From Bowmanella yangjiangensis (GTDB lineage Bacteria; Pseudomonadota; Gammaproteobacteria; Enterobacterales; Alteromonadaceae), in the NCBI RefSeq assembly GCF_017255015.1, contig NZ_JAFKCS010000009.1, positions 122,347 to 186,346 of the forward strand: a stretch of 64,000 nt of DNA, given 5' to 3'. Each line of letters begins with the position of its first letter. Position 1 is the first letter of the stretch. The translations under genes and the position numbers were made by a program. Shown here piece by piece: positions 52,371-64,000 of this stretch. The notes beneath the pieces are model-generated. The model searched no databases and was not told where the DNA came from. It saw only the letters and a program-made list of their open reading frames with translations.

Positions 52371-53112
52371 GCTATGGATGCTGTTGATTGGGGGGGGCTT
52401 GCTGCTGCTGCCTGATTTTGCATGGGCAAATGCGGGTGTCAAAGCCTTGACTGTGACCACTAACCCCGATGGTAGCCAGGACTACAGCATGACGCTGCAG
52501 GTGCTGGCGATTATGACGGCACTGAGCCTGATCCCTGCCTTCGTGATGATGATGACATCCTTCACCCGAATCATTGTGGTGTTGTCTATTCTGCGTCAGG
52601 CTATGGGTTTGCAACAGGCGCCGTCAAACCAAATCCTCATCGGGGTCAGTTTGTTTCTGAGCTTGTTTATTATGGCGCCGGTGTTCGACAAAGTGAACGA
52701 AACCGCACTGCAGCCTTATCTGAACGAAGAGATTACCTCACTGGAAGCCTACGAGCGGGCCAAGATCCCCATGCGCGCTTTTATGCTGTCACAAACCCGG
52801 GTTAAAGATCTGGAAACTTTTGTTGAGATTGGGGGGTATGAAGGGCAATTCCAAAGCCCTGAAGAAGTGCCTATGAACGTCCTCATCCCGGCTTTTGTCA
52901 CTAGCGAGCTGAAAACCGCATTTCAAATCGGCTTTATGCTGTTTATTCCATTCCTGATTCTGGATTTGGTGGTGGCATCAGTGCTGATGGCCATGGGTAT
53001 GATGATGCTATCACCTATGATAGTCGCCTTGCCCTTTAAGCTGATGCTGTTTGTGCTGGTGGATGGCTGGAATCTGATTTTTGGCACGCTGGCTAATAGT
53101 TTTGGAATGTAG
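52363..53112 (+). CDS. fliP: Flagellar export gate protein FliP
   Basis: 249 aa with a cleavable signal peptide ([19 protein letters not shown]) and four membrane helices. Signatures: [74 protein letters not shown] and [14 protein letters not shown]. Builds the export gate with FliQ and FliR. Confidence 0.97.
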   Translation: MNRLWMLLIGGGLLLLPDFAWANAGVKALTVTTNPDGSQDYSMTLQVLAIMTALSLIPAFVMMMTSFTRIIVVLSILRQAMGLQQAPSNQILIGVSLFLSLFIMAPVFDKVNETALQPYLNEEITSLEAYERAKIPMRAFMLSQTRVKDLETFVEIGGYEGQFQSPEEVPMNVLIPAFVTSELKTAFQIGFMLFIPFLILDLVVASVLMAMGMMMLSPMIVALPFKLMLFVLVDGWNLIFGTLANSFGM

Positions 53113-53124
53113 CGGGAGCACATT

Positions 53125-53394
53125 ATGAGCCCGGAAATATTTGTCGACATCCTGCGCGAAGCCCTGTTTATGGTTATTTTGTTGGTGTCTGCGATCATTT
53201 TGCCCAGTCTGTTTGTGGGGTTAATCGTGTCGGTATTCCAGGCCGCCACATCCATCAATGAACAAACCATCAACTTCTTACCCAGGCTGATTGTGACCTT
53301 GTTGGCCCTGTCCTGGGGCGGACACTGGCTTACCGGGCAACTGATGGACTTCTTCTTTGAGATGGTCAATCGCATCCCTGAGGTTGTAGGCTAA
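53125..53394 (+). CDS. fliQ: Flagellar export gate protein FliQ
   Basis: 89 aa with two membrane helices (about 16-37 and 53-72). SPEIFVDILREALFMVILLVSAIILPSLFVGLIVSVFQAATSINEQTINFLPRL is the FliQ signature. Starts 12 bp after fliP. Confidence 0.97.
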   Translation: MSPEIFVDILREALFMVILLVSAIILPSLFVGLIVSVFQAATSINEQTINFLPRLIVTLLALSWGGHWLTGQLMDFFFEMVNRIPEVVG

Positions 53395-53506
53395 AAGTGA
53401 TAAGCATAACCTGTGCATGCAGCCGCGGTGCGGTGCAGATTGAAATATCACAGGGGCCTTTCTATTGGCCGGCTGGCCTTTTGGGGTTTTGGGAATTGAA
53501 CAGCTG

Positions 53507-54289
53507 ATGGATATTCTGGCCACCACCATCACCCAATATCTGGCTGATCTGCTCCTGCCTTTTATGCGCATCAGTGGCATGTTCGCCGCCATGATTGGTA
53601 TCAGCGCCAAAACCTTGCCGCCGCCGGTACGTGCCTTACTGACCTTGTTCTTAACTATTCTGATTATGCCCGTGGTGCCGCCGGTGCCGATAACCGAAAT
53701 GGTGTCATTGGGTACCTGGTTAATGGTTATCCAGCAATTGCTTATCGGTATTGCCATTGGCTTTATTTCCACCCTGGTTCTGAATACTTTCGTGTTAGCC
53801 GGCCAGATTGTTGCTATGCAAACAGGTCTTGGCTTTGCGTCTATAGTGGACCCGGTTAACGGCATAAACGTACCGGCGGTGGGGCAGTTTTATCTGATTC
53901 TGGCGACGTTACTGTTCTGGGCGCTGGACGGTCATTTAGCTATGATTAAAATGATAGTGATGAGTTTTGAGGCCTTTCCAGTTGGTCCTTACAGCTTGAG
54001 CCCGGAGCAGTTTCGTGATGTAGCACATTTTGCCGGATGGATGTTTGTAGCTGCGCTGACCATTTCCCTGGCACCCATTATTTCTCTGTTAATCATTAAC
54101 CTGGCCTTTGGTGTAATGACCAAAGCGGCACCACAGCTCAACGTTTTCACTATAGGTTTTTCTATCGCACAAATCGCAGGGCTGATTATTATCTGGTTGA
54201 CTATGGATAACTTTACCTTCCATTTTGAGCAGGAATGGGACCGAGCCCAGCTGTTTATGTGTCAACTTCTCAGGGTGTGCAGTCCATGA
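53507..54289 (+). CDS. fliR: Flagellar export gate protein FliR
   Basis: 260 aa from the ATG at 53507, where MDILATTITQYLADLLLPFMRISGMF matches the normal FliR N-terminus; the frame is open to 53465 without family-like sequence. Six membrane helices; motifs GFISTLVLNTFVLAGQIVAMQTGLGFASIVDPVNG and APQLNVFTIGFSIAQIAG. A 112-bp spacer separates it from fliQ, unusual in this compact operon. Confidence 0.94.
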   Translation: MDILATTITQYLADLLLPFMRISGMFAAMIGISAKTLPPPVRALLTLFLTILIMPVVPPVPITEMVSLGTWLMVIQQLLIGIAIGFISTLVLNTFVLAGQIVAMQTGLGFASIVDPVNGINVPAVGQFYLILATLLFWALDGHLAMIKMIVMSFEAFPVGPYSLSPEQFRDVAHFAGWMFVAALTISLAPIISLLIINLAFGVMTKAAPQLNVFTIGFSIAQIAGLIIIWLTMDNFTFHFEQEWDRAQLFMCQLLRVCSP

Positions 54290-54367
54290 TTTACTTGGGC
54301 TTCATGTTAGTTATCAACAGTCGCCAGGGGGGCTTTGTGTCCTCACGGTCTTGTCTGGAGTATCCGG

Positions 54368-55492
54368 ATGGCTGATGCACATGAGAAAACAGAAGAACCC
54401 ACGTCGAAAAAGCTCGAGCAGGCCAGAGAAAAGGGCCAGATAGCCCGTTCCCGCGAGTTGTCGACTACCCTGGTATTGATCGCTAGCGCGATAGCCCTGT
54501 TGTTGCTTGGTCAGAGTATTGGCAGTGCGTTGTTCAGTGTTATGCAGCGCATGTTTAACCTATCCAGAGATGAAACCTATGACGTGAATCATATGTTTCA
54601 GGCTTGGGGCAGTGGCATGATGGAAATTGCCTGGCCGGTGCTGGCTTATCTTATTATTGTCACTATCGCCGGTATCTATGGCTCTATCGCCTTGGGCGGT
54701 TATAACTTTACCTGGGAGTCGGCCAAGCCCAAAGCCAGTAAACTCAACCCGATAAGCGGCCTGAAGCGGATGTTCGGACCAAACGGTATGGTAGAACTGC
54801 TTAAAGCGCTGGCCAAATTCATCATCGTTGCGGTTAGTACTTATCTGGCGCTGAAGTTGTTTAGTGCCGAAGCTTTGCATCTGGATATGGAGCTCTATCC
54901 ACGCAATGTCATGCATGCGCTGGATCTGCTCGGCTGGGCCTTTCTGATTATTTGCTGTGCGATGATTCCGATTTCTGTCTTTGATGTGCCTTACCAAAGC
55001 CACAAGCACAACGAAGAAATGAAAATGACCATGCAGGAGGTCAAGGACGAGCGTAAAAATGCTGAGGGTAATCCTGAGGTAAAAAGTCGAATCCGTCGCC
55101 TGCAATTCCAGGCTGCGGCTCGTCGTATGATGCAGAAAGTCCCAGAAGCCGATGTGATTGTGACCAACCCGACTCACTTTGCCGTAGCGCTTAAATATGA
55201 TCAAAACGGTACCCGAGCGCCGGTATTAGTGGCGAAAGGCTTGGACGAACTGGCCTTACATATTCGCGAAATAGCCGGGGCACATGGGGTGCCTATTGTT
55301 GAGTCTCCCATGCTGGCTAGGGCAATTTATTATTCCACGGACGAAGAGCAGGAAATACCTGAGAAGCTATTTATGGCGGTGGCTCAGGTACTGGCATATG
55401 TCTACCAGTTAAAAAACTGGAAAAAAGGTCGTGGCAAACGTCCCAAGCCGCTGGCCAAAGAACTGCCTATTCCGCCGGAATTACGTCGTTAG
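54368..55492 (+). CDS. flhB: Flagellar export switch protein FlhB
   Basis: 374 aa from the ATG at 54368, preceded by GGAG, giving MADAHEKTEEPTSKKLEQAREKGQIARSREL, the standard FlhB start. Four membrane helices (to about 205) and a cytoplasmic domain with the self-cleavage site NPTH at 267-270 (VTNPTHFAVALKYD). It controls the switch from hook to filament export with FliK. It is the last flagellar gene here: flhA, normally next, is absent, and a convergent gene ends 4 bp downstream. Confidence 0.95.
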   Translation: MADAHEKTEEPTSKKLEQAREKGQIARSRELSTTLVLIASAIALLLLGQSIGSALFSVMQRMFNLSRDETYDVNHMFQAWGSGMMEIAWPVLAYLIIVTIAGIYGSIALGGYNFTWESAKPKASKLNPISGLKRMFGPNGMVELLKALAKFIIVAVSTYLALKLFSAEALHLDMELYPRNVMHALDLLGWAFLIICCAMIPISVFDVPYQSHKHNEEMKMTMQEVKDERKNAEGNPEVKSRIRRLQFQAAARRMMQKVPEADVIVTNPTHFAVALKYDQNGTRAPVLVAKGLDELALHIREIAGAHGVPIVESPMLARAIYYSTDEEQEIPEKLFMAVAQVLAYVYQLKNWKKGRGKRPKPLAKELPIPPELRR

Positions 55493-55496
55493 CGGC

Positions 55497-55997
55497 TTAA
55501 GGGCTAACGAAGTCTTCCAAAAACCAGGCAGCAAACTCATGACGCCCTTCCACTCCAGCCTTTTCGTACACCGAAGAGGCTTGCTGGCGAACGGTTTTCT
55601 CTTTGGTGTCTCGCACTTCACCAATTTCTCGGAGGCTTAAGCCTTTTAGCAGCAAAAGTGCCACATCTTGTTCACTTTGGGTGAGATGCCACTGGCCAAA
55701 TTGTTGTTGAATGGCGTGGGCAAAATCATTGCGCGCCTTCTGCATTTCCTCTGACGCCTTGGCGAGCTGGGAATGACTCAGGGTTAATTGATTCTTAAGA
55801 TGTTCGATATGCTGGCGGCGGTTGAGGCTCTCTCTGATGATATATAAAGCCCCGAAACCTGACGCCAATACAATGCAGCTTTCCTGAATGATGTGCCACA
55901 TGGGGATCCCCAGGTAGTAGTCGGTTATCACATCCACGGTGTTGAGTAGCATAATAACAATTAACAGGCCGGTTAAAATCTTGTCTCGTAACACCAT
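55497..55997 (-). CDS. Membrane-anchored LuxR/HTH-type regulator
   Basis: 166 aa. Two membrane helices (about 7-27 and 38-56) are followed by a coiled coil (about 60-100) and a C-terminal LuxR-type helix-turn-helix (LTQSEQDVALLLLKGLSLREIGEVRDTKEKTVRQQASSVYEKAGVEGRHEFAAWFLED). A DNA-binding domain tethered to the membrane by two helices suggests direct signal reception at the membrane. It converges on flhB with a 4-bp gap and is divergent from the RND operon starting at 56098, which it may control; that is inferred from position. Confidence 0.75.
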   Translation of the reverse strand: MVLRDKILTGLLIVIMLLNTVDVITDYYLGIPMWHIIQESCIVLASGFGALYIIRESLNRRQHIEHLKNQLTLSHSQLAKASEEMQKARNDFAHAIQQQFGQWHLTQSEQDVALLLLKGLSLREIGEVRDTKEKTVRQQASSVYEKAGVEGRHEFAAWFLEDFVSP

Positions 55998-56097
55998 GAA
56001 TTAAAAACCTTTTTTGTGGCTTAGGGCATTTGTCCCATGTGTTCTGGGCCTGCGTAAGGTAAAACCACCGACATCATTTAGCAACTTTTTGCGACCA

Positions 56098-57126
56098 ATG
56101 CCCAGATTCATCCTGCCAGCTGTTTTACTGTTTTTCACTTGGTCAGTTGCATGTGCAGCAGACCAGGCTTCTATCGATATATCCAGCCTTCAGGGTTATC
56201 AACTGAGCTATGCCACTGCAGAGTCAGTGACGCAAGTGCAAGGCAACCCTGTATTGGGCCTGGTGACCTATCAGCCTGGCAGTGCGTATGAGGTCAGCCT
56301 GCCTTTTGCTGTCGTGCAACATACCAGGCTGGTGTCTGATGGTGCCTGGGTGACTAAAGGTCAACCTGTGACAAAAGTGCAAGGGCGTGAAGTTGAACAC
56401 TTCTTTGATGAATATCAGGCGGCCAAACGCTTGTTTGAGGTGGCGGAGCGTAATTATCAGGCCAACTTGGCTGAGCGGGCTAAAGGTATCGTTTCCAGCC
56501 CACAGTGGCTGACACTGGAGCGCGAGTACCATGCCGCGTCGCTTAATTGGGAACACGTCCGGCATTTGCGTAGTTTACTGGTAATAGATGAACTAGGGCA
56601 GGCTGCCGTACTCAGTCCAATCGACGGGGTATTGATGTTTAACCAGGAGACTGGTGCCAGAGCTGGCGATGCGCCGTTATTTAGTGTGGTTGATAAAGCT
56701 GCCGTCCAATTGCAGGTAATGCTGGTGCACACCAGCATCGCAGGTCTGACGGGGTTTTCCGCTGCTGATGCGGCCTGTGACTTTACTTTGCAAAGTGTGA
56801 CTGGTCGCTTACAGGGACTAAAACAACAGACCTGGAGCAGCCTGGCACCAGCTTGTCAGGTTGCGCTTGGGCAAACTCTGAGGGTTAGGCCAATCTATCA
56901 GCGGCAATCCTACACTGTGCCGCTTTCCGCAGTGTTCGAACTGGACAATCAGGACTATGTTGCGGTGCGAGAGCAGACGCGTCTGCGCTTAGTGCCGGTC
57001 AAGGTGCGCCAGTCGAACGCACAAGGCTTACTGGTGGATACAGAACAGTCCCTGGACGGCAAAGCGGTGCTGAGCAGCTCGGTCAGTGCTTTACAGGGTT
57101 TGCTGATAGGTCTGGGGAAAGAATGA
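56098..57126 (+). CDS. RND efflux periplasmic adaptor protein
   Basis: 342 aa from the ATG at 56098, giving a good signal peptide (MPRFILPAVLLFFTWSVACA); the upstream frame lacks family sequence. A hairpin coiled coil (FFDEYQAAKRLFEVAERNYQANLAERAKGIVSSPQWLTLEREYHAA) lies between two lipoyl-like halves (SDGAWVTKGQPVTKVQG; LSPIDGVLMFNQETGARAGDAPLFSVVD), the HlyD/CusB adaptor layout. It overlaps the pump gene by 4 nt. No metal-binding Met cluster is visible. An outer-membrane factor gene is absent nearby. Confidence 0.82.
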   Translation: MPRFILPAVLLFFTWSVACAADQASIDISSLQGYQLSYATAESVTQVQGNPVLGLVTYQPGSAYEVSLPFAVVQHTRLVSDGAWVTKGQPVTKVQGREVEHFFDEYQAAKRLFEVAERNYQANLAERAKGIVSSPQWLTLEREYHAASLNWEHVRHLRSLLVIDELGQAAVLSPIDGVLMFNQETGARAGDAPLFSVVDKAAVQLQVMLVHTSIAGLTGFSAADAACDFTLQSVTGRLQGLKQQTWSSLAPACQVALGQTLRVRPIYQRQSYTVPLSAVFELDNQDYVAVREQTRLRLVPVKVRQSNAQGLLVDTEQSLDGKAVLSSSVSALQGLLIGLGKE

Positions 57127-60100
57127 TGCTGGCGGCGTTACTCAGACTCTCCCTGACGCAAAGATTGTTTGTTGGCTTGCTTGCGATCTTACTTGCAGGT
57201 GCTGGCATGCAGGCCTGGCGTACCTTGCCTATTGACGCCTTTCCGGATATTTCGCCTATCCAGGTCAAAGTCATTATTAAAGTACCGGGGATGACCACCA
57301 CGGAAATTGAATCACAAGTCACGCGCCTGGTAGAAACGGAACTGCTGGGGATCCCCCATCAGGCCATGCTGCGCTCCACCACTAAGTATGCCATTACCGT
57401 TATTACCCTGGATTTTAGTGAGGGCACCGATATTTACTGGGCTAGGCAGCAGGTCAGTGAACGTTTGGCGGGGATTTGGAGCAGTTTGCCACAAGGGATC
57501 AGTGGTGGAGTGGCGCCCATGAGCACGCCGTTAAGTGAAATGTTTATGTTCACGGTGGACAATCCAGCTATGTCACTACAAGCGCGCCGTGAATTGCTGG
57601 ATTGGTATATCCGCCCAGCACTCAGAAGTGTGGCTGGGGTGGCGGATGTCAACAGTCTGGGCGGCTTTGTAAAGACCTATGAAATCTTGCCTGATCCTCT
57701 GAAATTGCAGCAGTTTGGTCTGGGCCTGGAGGATATTGAACGAGTTATCCTCGAAACCAATCAAAACACCGGGCTGGGGCGCATTAATAAAGGCACTGAC
57801 AGTCTTATTCTGCGCACTGAGGGACGCTTTGCTGATATGTCAGAACTGCAAAACATGGTCTTGACCAGCAGTATCAGCGAAACAATACGTCTGCATGACG
57901 TTGCTGAGGTGAGCGTAGGCCATCTGAGTCGTTACGGGGCGGTGACCCGCAATGCCGAAGAAGCTGTGCAAGGCTTAGTGATTGCCCTTAAAGATAGCAA
58001 TACCGCCGAAGTTGTGCGTGACGTTAAAGCTAAACTGGCAGAGCTTACGCCTACCTTGCCGGAGGGCACCAAGATTGAGGTGTTTTACGACAGAGCGAAC
58101 CTAATTGAAACGGCCACAGATACCTTGATCAAAGCGCTGGTAGAAGCGGTTGTGCTTGTGATCATTGTGTTGGCACTGTTTCTTGGGAATGTGCGGGCGG
58201 CCTTTGTGGTGTCGCTTTCCTTACCTCTGGCAGCACTTGGTACTTTTGCCCTGATGAAAGTCTTTGGCTTATCGGCCAATTTAATGAGCCTGGGCGGATT
58301 GGTTATTGCCATTGGTATGCTGGTGGATGCCTCTGTGGTGATGGTCGAGAATGCCGTCACACACCTACACCGGCAAACCCAATTGCCACTGCTGCACCAG
58401 ATATTCCGCGCCTGTCATGAAGTGGCCACCCCGGTATTAGCCGGTACACTCATCGTCGTTATCGTGTTTTCGCCCTTACTTACCTTGACCGGCCTGGAAG
58501 GTAAGTTGTTTTCACCCGTGGCGAAAACCATCGTATTTGCCATGCTCAGTGCCATGTTGCTGGCATTTACCCTGATACCCGTACTGTCATCCCTGCTGCT
58601 TAATACCAAGGTGGCTGAAATGCCCCGTTGGGTAATGCGTTTGCAGGCACTTTACCAAGGCAGTTTGTTGCATGTATTAGCACACCCTCGTCCTTATATT
58701 AGCCTGCTACTTACATCTTTGCTGCTGGCTGGCGGTTTGTTTGTGTTCGTCGGGAAGAGCTTTATGCCGCAGCTTGATGAAGGCGACATTATTATTCAGT
58801 TTGAGAAGCCGCCCAGTATCACCCTCGATGCCTCCATAGCCCTGGATAAGCAGATCGAGCAGACACTGCTGGAACGCGTTCCAGAAATACTCAATATTGT
58901 GGCCCGAACCGGCTCGGATGAGTTGGGGTTAGATCCTATGGGATTAAACGAGACCGACGTGTTTTTGCAACTGAAACCTGTTGACCAGTGGCGCCAGCCG
59001 GACAAACAGTGGTTAGTCGATGAGATCCGTGCGCTGCTCGAACAATTCCCAGGTATGAATATCAACTTTACCCAACCGATTCAGATGCGGGTGTCTGAAA
59101 TGCTTACCGGTACCAGCGGTGATGTGGCCATTAAGGTGTTTGGCCATGACCTGGATACCCTAACGGCGCTGGCCGGTCGGATAGGCGAGATTACCGAGCA
59201 GGTGCAAGGCAGTGAAGATGTGCAGGTGGCATTGGTGGAAGGTGGACAATACCTGAATATTCGGGCTCGCCCCGAAATGGCTGCCATGCTGGGAGTCAGC
59301 ACGCAGAGCCTGTCTACCTATTTACTGGGACTGGTCGAAGGCCGAACCTTATCTGAGATTGTTGAAGGTGAAATCGCTAATCCCATTCGTTTTGCTAATA
59401 GTCTGGATAAATCGAGCTCTGTAAAACTCAGGGCGGTAGGGGACTTGTTGCAGCAGCCCATATTGTTGCCTGATGGTAGCAGTTTGCCGCTGGAGCAGGT
59501 GGCTGACGTTAGCTTGCAGCAAGGGCCACTGCTGATCGAGCGGGAAATGGCGAAGCGTTTTGTGTCTGTGACGACCAATGTGGTAGGGCGGGATGTAGTG
59601 GGCTTTGTGGAGGCCTTGCAAAGTAGTATCGACCAACGGGTCAGCCTGCCTCAGGGCTATCGAATTGAATATGGTGGTGAGTTTGAAAACCAACAGCGGG
59701 CAATGCAGAACCTGACCTTGGTTGTGCCCGTCGCCTTGCTGCTGATCTTTGTTATTTTGTTCACTACTTTCCACTCGCTGGCCTTATCCGGCCTGATCCT
59801 CGGCAATATTCCTTTTGCCTTGATGGGGGGCATGGTGGCGCTGTATGTCAGTGGCGAGTTTTTATCTGTACCGGCATCAGTAGGGTTTATCGCACTGCTG
59901 GGCGTGGCGGTGCTAAATGCGGTGGTAATGGTCAGTTATTTTGAACAGACTCAGGGGGTTTATGCCGATGCCCTTGAGCATATCGTCCAGGGAGCCGTCA
60001 GACGGCTTCGCCCGGTACTGATGACGGCCACCACCGCTATGTTTGGTTTGATCCCTCTGGTCTTTGCCAGCGGTCCTGGTGCTGAAATTCAGCGCCCGCT

Positions 60101-60197
60101 GGCCATAGTGGTTATTGGGGGCTTGATTACTTCAACTCTGACCACCTTGTATCTGCTGCCGGTGTTCTATCGGCTAATGGAGCGTTCCCGTGCATGA
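57123..60197 (+). CDS. RND efflux pump, heavy-metal (CusA/CzcA) family
   Basis: 1024 aa, inner-membrane trimeric proton-driven exporter. The N-terminus has PIDAFPDISPIQVKVIIKVPGMTTTEIESQVT, typical of the HME group, and the end has RPVLMTATTAMFGLIPLVFASGPGAEIQRPLA. Transmembrane helix 4 reads AIGMLVDASVVMVEN. The first acidic residue of the CzcA DFGxxxDGAVxxVEN motif is absent, so it is nearer to the CusA form. Substrate remains uncertain. It is paired with an adaptor before and a DUF3240 protein after it. Confidence 0.88.
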   Translation: MMLAALLRLSLTQRLFVGLLAILLAGAGMQAWRTLPIDAFPDISPIQVKVIIKVPGMTTTEIESQVTRLVETELLGIPHQAMLRSTTKYAITVITLDFSEGTDIYWARQQVSERLAGIWSSLPQGISGGVAPMSTPLSEMFMFTVDNPAMSLQARRELLDWYIRPALRSVAGVADVNSLGGFVKTYEILPDPLKLQQFGLGLEDIERVILETNQNTGLGRINKGTDSLILRTEGRFADMSELQNMVLTSSISETIRLHDVAEVSVGHLSRYGAVTRNAEEAVQGLVIALKDSNTAEVVRDVKAKLAELTPTLPEGTKIEVFYDRANLIETATDTLIKALVEAVVLVIIVLALFLGNVRAAFVVSLSLPLAALGTFALMKVFGLSANLMSLGGLVIAIGMLVDASVVMVENAVTHLHRQTQLPLLHQIFRACHEVATPVLAGTLIVVIVFSPLLTLTGLEGKLFSPVAKTIVFAMLSAMLLAFTLIPVLSSLLLNTKVAEMPRWVMRLQALYQGSLLHVLAHPRPYISLLLTSLLLAGGLFVFVGKSFMPQLDEGDIIIQFEKPPSITLDASIALDKQIEQTLLERVPEILNIVARTGSDELGLDPMGLNETDVFLQLKPVDQWRQPDKQWLVDEIRALLEQFPGMNINFTQPIQMRVSEMLTGTSGDVAIKVFGHDLDTLTALAGRIGEITEQVQGSEDVQVALVEGGQYLNIRARPEMAAMLGVSTQSLSTYLLGLVEGRTLSEIVEGEIANPIRFANSLDKSSSVKLRAVGDLLQQPILLPDGSSLPLEQVADVSLQQGPLLIEREMAKRFVSVTTNVVGRDVVGFVEALQSSIDQRVSLPQGYRIEYGGEFENQQRAMQNLTLVVPVALLLIFVILFTTFHSLALSGLILGNIPFALMGGMVALYVSGEFLSVPASVGFIALLGVAVLNAVVMVSYFEQTQGVYADALEHIVQGAVRRLRPVLMTATTAMFGLIPLVFASGPGAEIQRPLAIVVIGGLITSTLTTLYLLPVFYRLMERSRA

Positions 60198-60495
60198 AGA
60201 CTATGTACTGACAAGCATTCTGCTGCCGCTTAAGGCTAAAGAGGAAGTTGTGGACAGACTGATGTCAACGGATTGGTTGTCGGGCTTTACCATACGTAGT
60301 ATTGAGGGACATAGTCGTGACCATGCCAATCTCAGTATTCGTGAGCAGGTACAAGGTTACAGACAGCTAGTGCAGTTCGATATTATGCTCAAAGAAACCG
60401 AAGTCTCAGAGTTACTTGCCAGGCTAGCGGGAATTCTGCAACCAGGCAGTATGAGGTACTGGGTGGTGCCGGTGACAGCTAACGGACATCTTTAA
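60190..60495 (+). CDS. DUF3240 family protein (PII/CutA-like, RND-associated)
   Basis: 101 aa from a GTG overlapping the pump stop by 8 nt. VLTSILLPLKAKEEVVDRLMSTDWLSGFTIRSIEGHSRDHANLSIREQVQGYRQLVQFDIML is a ferredoxin-like alpha/beta fold found mainly beside heavy-metal RND pumps. A small trimeric cytosolic sensor or pump modulator is plausible. Translational coupling to the pump supports a shared job. Confidence 0.78.
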   Translation: MHEDYVLTSILLPLKAKEEVVDRLMSTDWLSGFTIRSIEGHSRDHANLSIREQVQGYRQLVQFDIMLKETEVSELLARLAGILQPGSMRYWVVPVTANGHL

Positions 60496-60511
60496 CTGCA
60501 CAGAAAGTGCA

Positions 60512-61132
60512 TCAGGCCGGTATCTTACTGTTTTTCCAATTAATCTGACTGACTAAACGCAGCTCACGTAAGCTCAGGGTATGGGGGTGGAACCTGTGCC
60601 CTTGTTTCCAGCTATGTCCGCAACAGGCCGCGCTTAGCGTGGCTTTTTTAGGAACAAGTAAGGCGCGCTGCTGGCTGTTTTCACTGACCGGACTACCGTC
60701 CAGCATAAACCAGCCATTTTTATTCAGATGTAAGCGACCCTCCGCCAGATCAAACTTATCAATACAATCCAGCTCTAGGTATTCAATCCCCGTTTGATGT
60801 TGCCAGACCGGTACCGGCAAACCAAAGCAAAGATGTTGTTTAAACCAGGCCTGTGTGTCAGTTGGATTATCGTTTCTGGGGCAGTGTGGGGCTTGCTTAG
60901 CCTGCCAACTGGCATTGTGAATATCCAGTTGCAACGGACCATCATGCTGCAACATGCTGGCAGCAATACGTTTAATATGATGTGTCAGGCCCTTAAGACG
61001 CCGCTGTAACAAAGGCAGATTGCCCGATTGCGCCAGGGTTTGCAGTTCTCTTTCGTACAAGGCATTACACAGCTCGGCAAACTGGAGCTGTTGGCTGTCA
61101 TCCCGAAAGATATCTGTCTGGTTGGACTGCAT
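60512..61132 (-). CDS. Unrecognised 206-aa protein downstream of eno
   Basis: No family recognised. No signal peptide or membrane helix. The first 70 residues are helical and Gln/Leu-rich (LQFAELCNALYERELQTLAQSGNLPLLQRRLKGLTHHIKRIAASML); the rest is beta-rich and ends with a Cys/His segment (SAACCGHSWKQGHRFHPHTLSL) that could bind metal. It begins 7 bp after the hairpin terminator of eno, so it either relies on read-through or has a promoter inside the terminator region. It ends 17 bp from the convergent DUF3240 gene. Confidence 0.65.
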   Translation of the reverse strand: MQSNQTDIFRDDSQQLQFAELCNALYERELQTLAQSGNLPLLQRRLKGLTHHIKRIAASMLQHDGPLQLDIHNASWQAKQAPHCPRNDNPTDTQAWFKQHLCFGLPVPVWQHQTGIEYLELDCIDKFDLAEGRLHLNKNGWFMLDGSPVSENSQQRALLVPKKATLSAACCGHSWKQGHRFHPHTLSLRELRLVSQINWKNSKIPA

Positions 61133-61138
61133 AGATGC

Positions 61139-61160
61139 AAAAGGGGGCGGTTGCCCCCTT
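61139..61160 (-). terminator. Intrinsic terminator of eno
   Basis: AAGGGGGC (61141-61148), a GGTT loop and GCCCCCTT (61153-61160) form an 8-bp GC-rich stem. On the minus strand the stem is followed by TT, and it lies 8 bp after the eno stop, the right place for a terminator. Confidence 0.78.
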
Positions 61161-61168
61161 CAGTAATC

Positions 61169-64000
<2,832 letters not shown>

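Overview
The window looks like a chromosomal segment of a marine gammaproteobacterium of the Alteromonadales (Alteromonas/Bowmanella-like). The evidence is a polar-type flagellar operon headed by flrB-flrC with sigma-54 promoters, an eno-pyrG pair, an RND heavy-metal efflux operon with a DUF3240 partner, and moderate GC. Species cannot be fixed from the sequence alone. No rRNA, tRNA, CRISPR array, transposase or integrase was found.

Layout. (1) 1-3.88 kb: the 3' end of a KpsE/CtrB-type capsule export gene, then a complete dTDP-L-rhamnose operon (rfbA-rfbC-rfbD-rfbB) closed by a 13-bp hairpin. (2) 3.9-14.3 kb: two divergent operons that together make an almost complete type II secretion-like machine. 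The minus strand carries inner-membrane GspL/PilN-like, GspM/PilO-like and GspC/PilP-like proteins, a lipoprotein secretin and a small two-cysteine periplasmic protein. The plus strand carries the ATPase, the platform protein and five pseudopilins (gspE-F-G-H-I-J-K). (3) 14.3-17.5 kb: a very highly codon-optimised exported protein of 444 aa with a long leader and a strong terminator, followed by a diverged, weakly optimised paralogue. I interpret the first as an abundant surface-layer-type protein, possibly of the Slr4 family, and as the likely client of the adjacent secretion system. (4) 17.6-39.0 kb: a surface-glycan island. It holds a TPR-SET protein, four sulfotransferase-type genes (one fused to TPR and RgpF-like domains), an RgpF-HAD protein, a protein like the C-terminal half of COG5610, three tandem glycosyltransferases of one family, further GT2 and GT-B glycosyltransferases, a lipoprotein type I sulfatase and a lipoprotein formylglycine-generating enzyme. 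(5) 39.1-55.5 kb: the flagellar cluster flrB-flrC-fliE-F-G-H-I-J-K-L-M-N-O-P-Q-R-flhB, with good sigma-54 promoters before flrB and fliE. flhA does not follow flhB. (6) 55.5-60.5 kb: a membrane-anchored LuxR-type regulator and an RND adaptor-pump-DUF3240 operon. (7) 60.5-64 kb on the minus strand: an unrecognised gene, eno, and pyrG (cut by the window edge).

How the parts fit (inference): rhamnose supply, sulfotransferases, glycosyltransferases, the capsule export gene, the sulfatase with its activating enzyme, the secretion machine and the abundant exported protein all sit together. This suggests one locus building a sulfated, rhamnose-containing glycan coat plus a protein surface layer. The dedicated T2SS-like machine beside its probable client, and the exported sulfatase/FGE pair inside a sulfotransferase-rich biosynthetic locus, are the most interesting points.
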